A stretch of 33,071 nt of DNA, from NCBI GenBank assembly GCA_023412715.1, contig JAEZCC010000038.1:1-33071 (forward strand), in the 5' to 3' direction. Origin of the DNA: Bacillota bacterium (lineage in GTDB: Bacteria > Bacillota > Clostridia > Oscillospirales > Acutalibacteraceae). The notes beneath the pieces were generated by a model. The model was not told the origin of the DNA. It saw only the letters and a list, made by a program, of their open reading frames with translations, and ran no database searches. Positions 32,918 through 33,071 of this stretch are shown here, piece by piece (within the stretch, counting starts at the first letter, position 1; each line of letters opens with the position of its first letter). A program made the position numbers and the translations under genes.

Positions 32918-33071
32918 ATGAATGACGTACACAGTCTATCACATACGAAATGGGTGTGCAAGTATCATATTGTTTTCGCGCCAAAATACCGCAGAAAAAT
33001 CATTTACAACCAGCTCAGGACAGATATCCAAAAAGATATCAGAGATTTGTGCAAATGGAAAGGTGTAGAAA
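32918..33071 (+). CDS. tnpA: IS200-type Y1 transposase, N-terminal part
   Basis: The frame opens at ATG 32918 after AAAAGGAGGACATTCAA and is still open at the window edge (51 codons seen). WVCKYHIVFAPKYRRKIIY is the classic N-terminus of IS200/IS605 TnpA, a small single-stranded DNA transposase. The catalytic HUH motif and tyrosine lie beyond the window, so intactness cannot be judged. Translation is probably restrained by the leader hairpin described above. Confidence 0.9.
   Translation, partial: MNDVHSLSHTKWVCKYHIVFAPKYRRKIIYNQLRTDIQKDIRDLCKWKGVE

Larger units (their letters stand above)
32781..33071 (+). mobile_element. Left part of an IS200/IS605-type insertion sequence, cut by the window edge
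   Basis: The segment shows the layout of an IS200 left end: a perfect terminal-type hairpin (32790-32812), a leader that hides the ribosome binding site (32849-32908), then tnpA from 32918. The left boundary near 32781 is estimated from the end of the host terminator and could be off by several bases. Whether tnpB follows cannot be seen. Confidence 0.75.

Overview
The window looks like an accessory catabolic region from a Gram-positive anaerobe, most likely a GC-rich Clostridia/Oscillospiraceae-type Bacillota. The clues are lipobox-bearing solute-binding lipoproteins with Ser/Gly-rich tethers, YesM/YesN-type two-component systems, strong AGGAGG ribosome binding sites with many GTG and TTG starts, sigma-A-type promoters and no outer-membrane (SusC/D) genes. 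The assignment to a family is inference. No tRNA, rRNA or CRISPR array was seen.

Region A (about 675-14624, plus strand) is a glycan locus. It holds a large secreted glycoside hydrolase with four golvesin/xanthan-lyase-type carbohydrate-binding domains, a histidine kinase and AraC-type response regulator pair, a sugar-binding lipoprotein with two permeases, and two different cytoplasmic FAD-dependent oxidoreductases, the second ending in a discoidin-like domain. No ABC ATPase is encoded with the transporter.

Region B (about 14836-22069, minus strand) repeats the plan in the opposite direction: response regulator, histidine kinase, sugar-binding lipoprotein, two permeases, then a GH35 beta-galactosidase reduced to its N- and C-terminal tips. 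A and B converge at 14625-14835, which contains the last codons of an IS3-family transposase, so this junction is a rearrangement scar.

Region C (about 22375-31678, plus strand) is a peptide uptake and hydrolysis operon: a creatininase-family amidohydrolase, an M42 aminopeptidase, a family-5 binding protein, DppB, DppC, DppD and DppF, and an M18 aminopeptidase. It starts from a full-consensus promoter with a large perfect inverted repeat just upstream. A convergent RpiR-family regulator (31650-32543) closes the region, and its stop codon lies in the loop of the shared terminator.

The right edge (about 32781-33071) is the left end of an IS200/IS605-type element with the start of tnpA, which runs out of the window. 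All three binding-protein genes are followed by a strong hairpin before the first permease gene, which suggests the binding proteins are made in excess. Starts were chosen from ribosome binding sites and family lengths. No database search was possible, so family names rest on recognised motifs.
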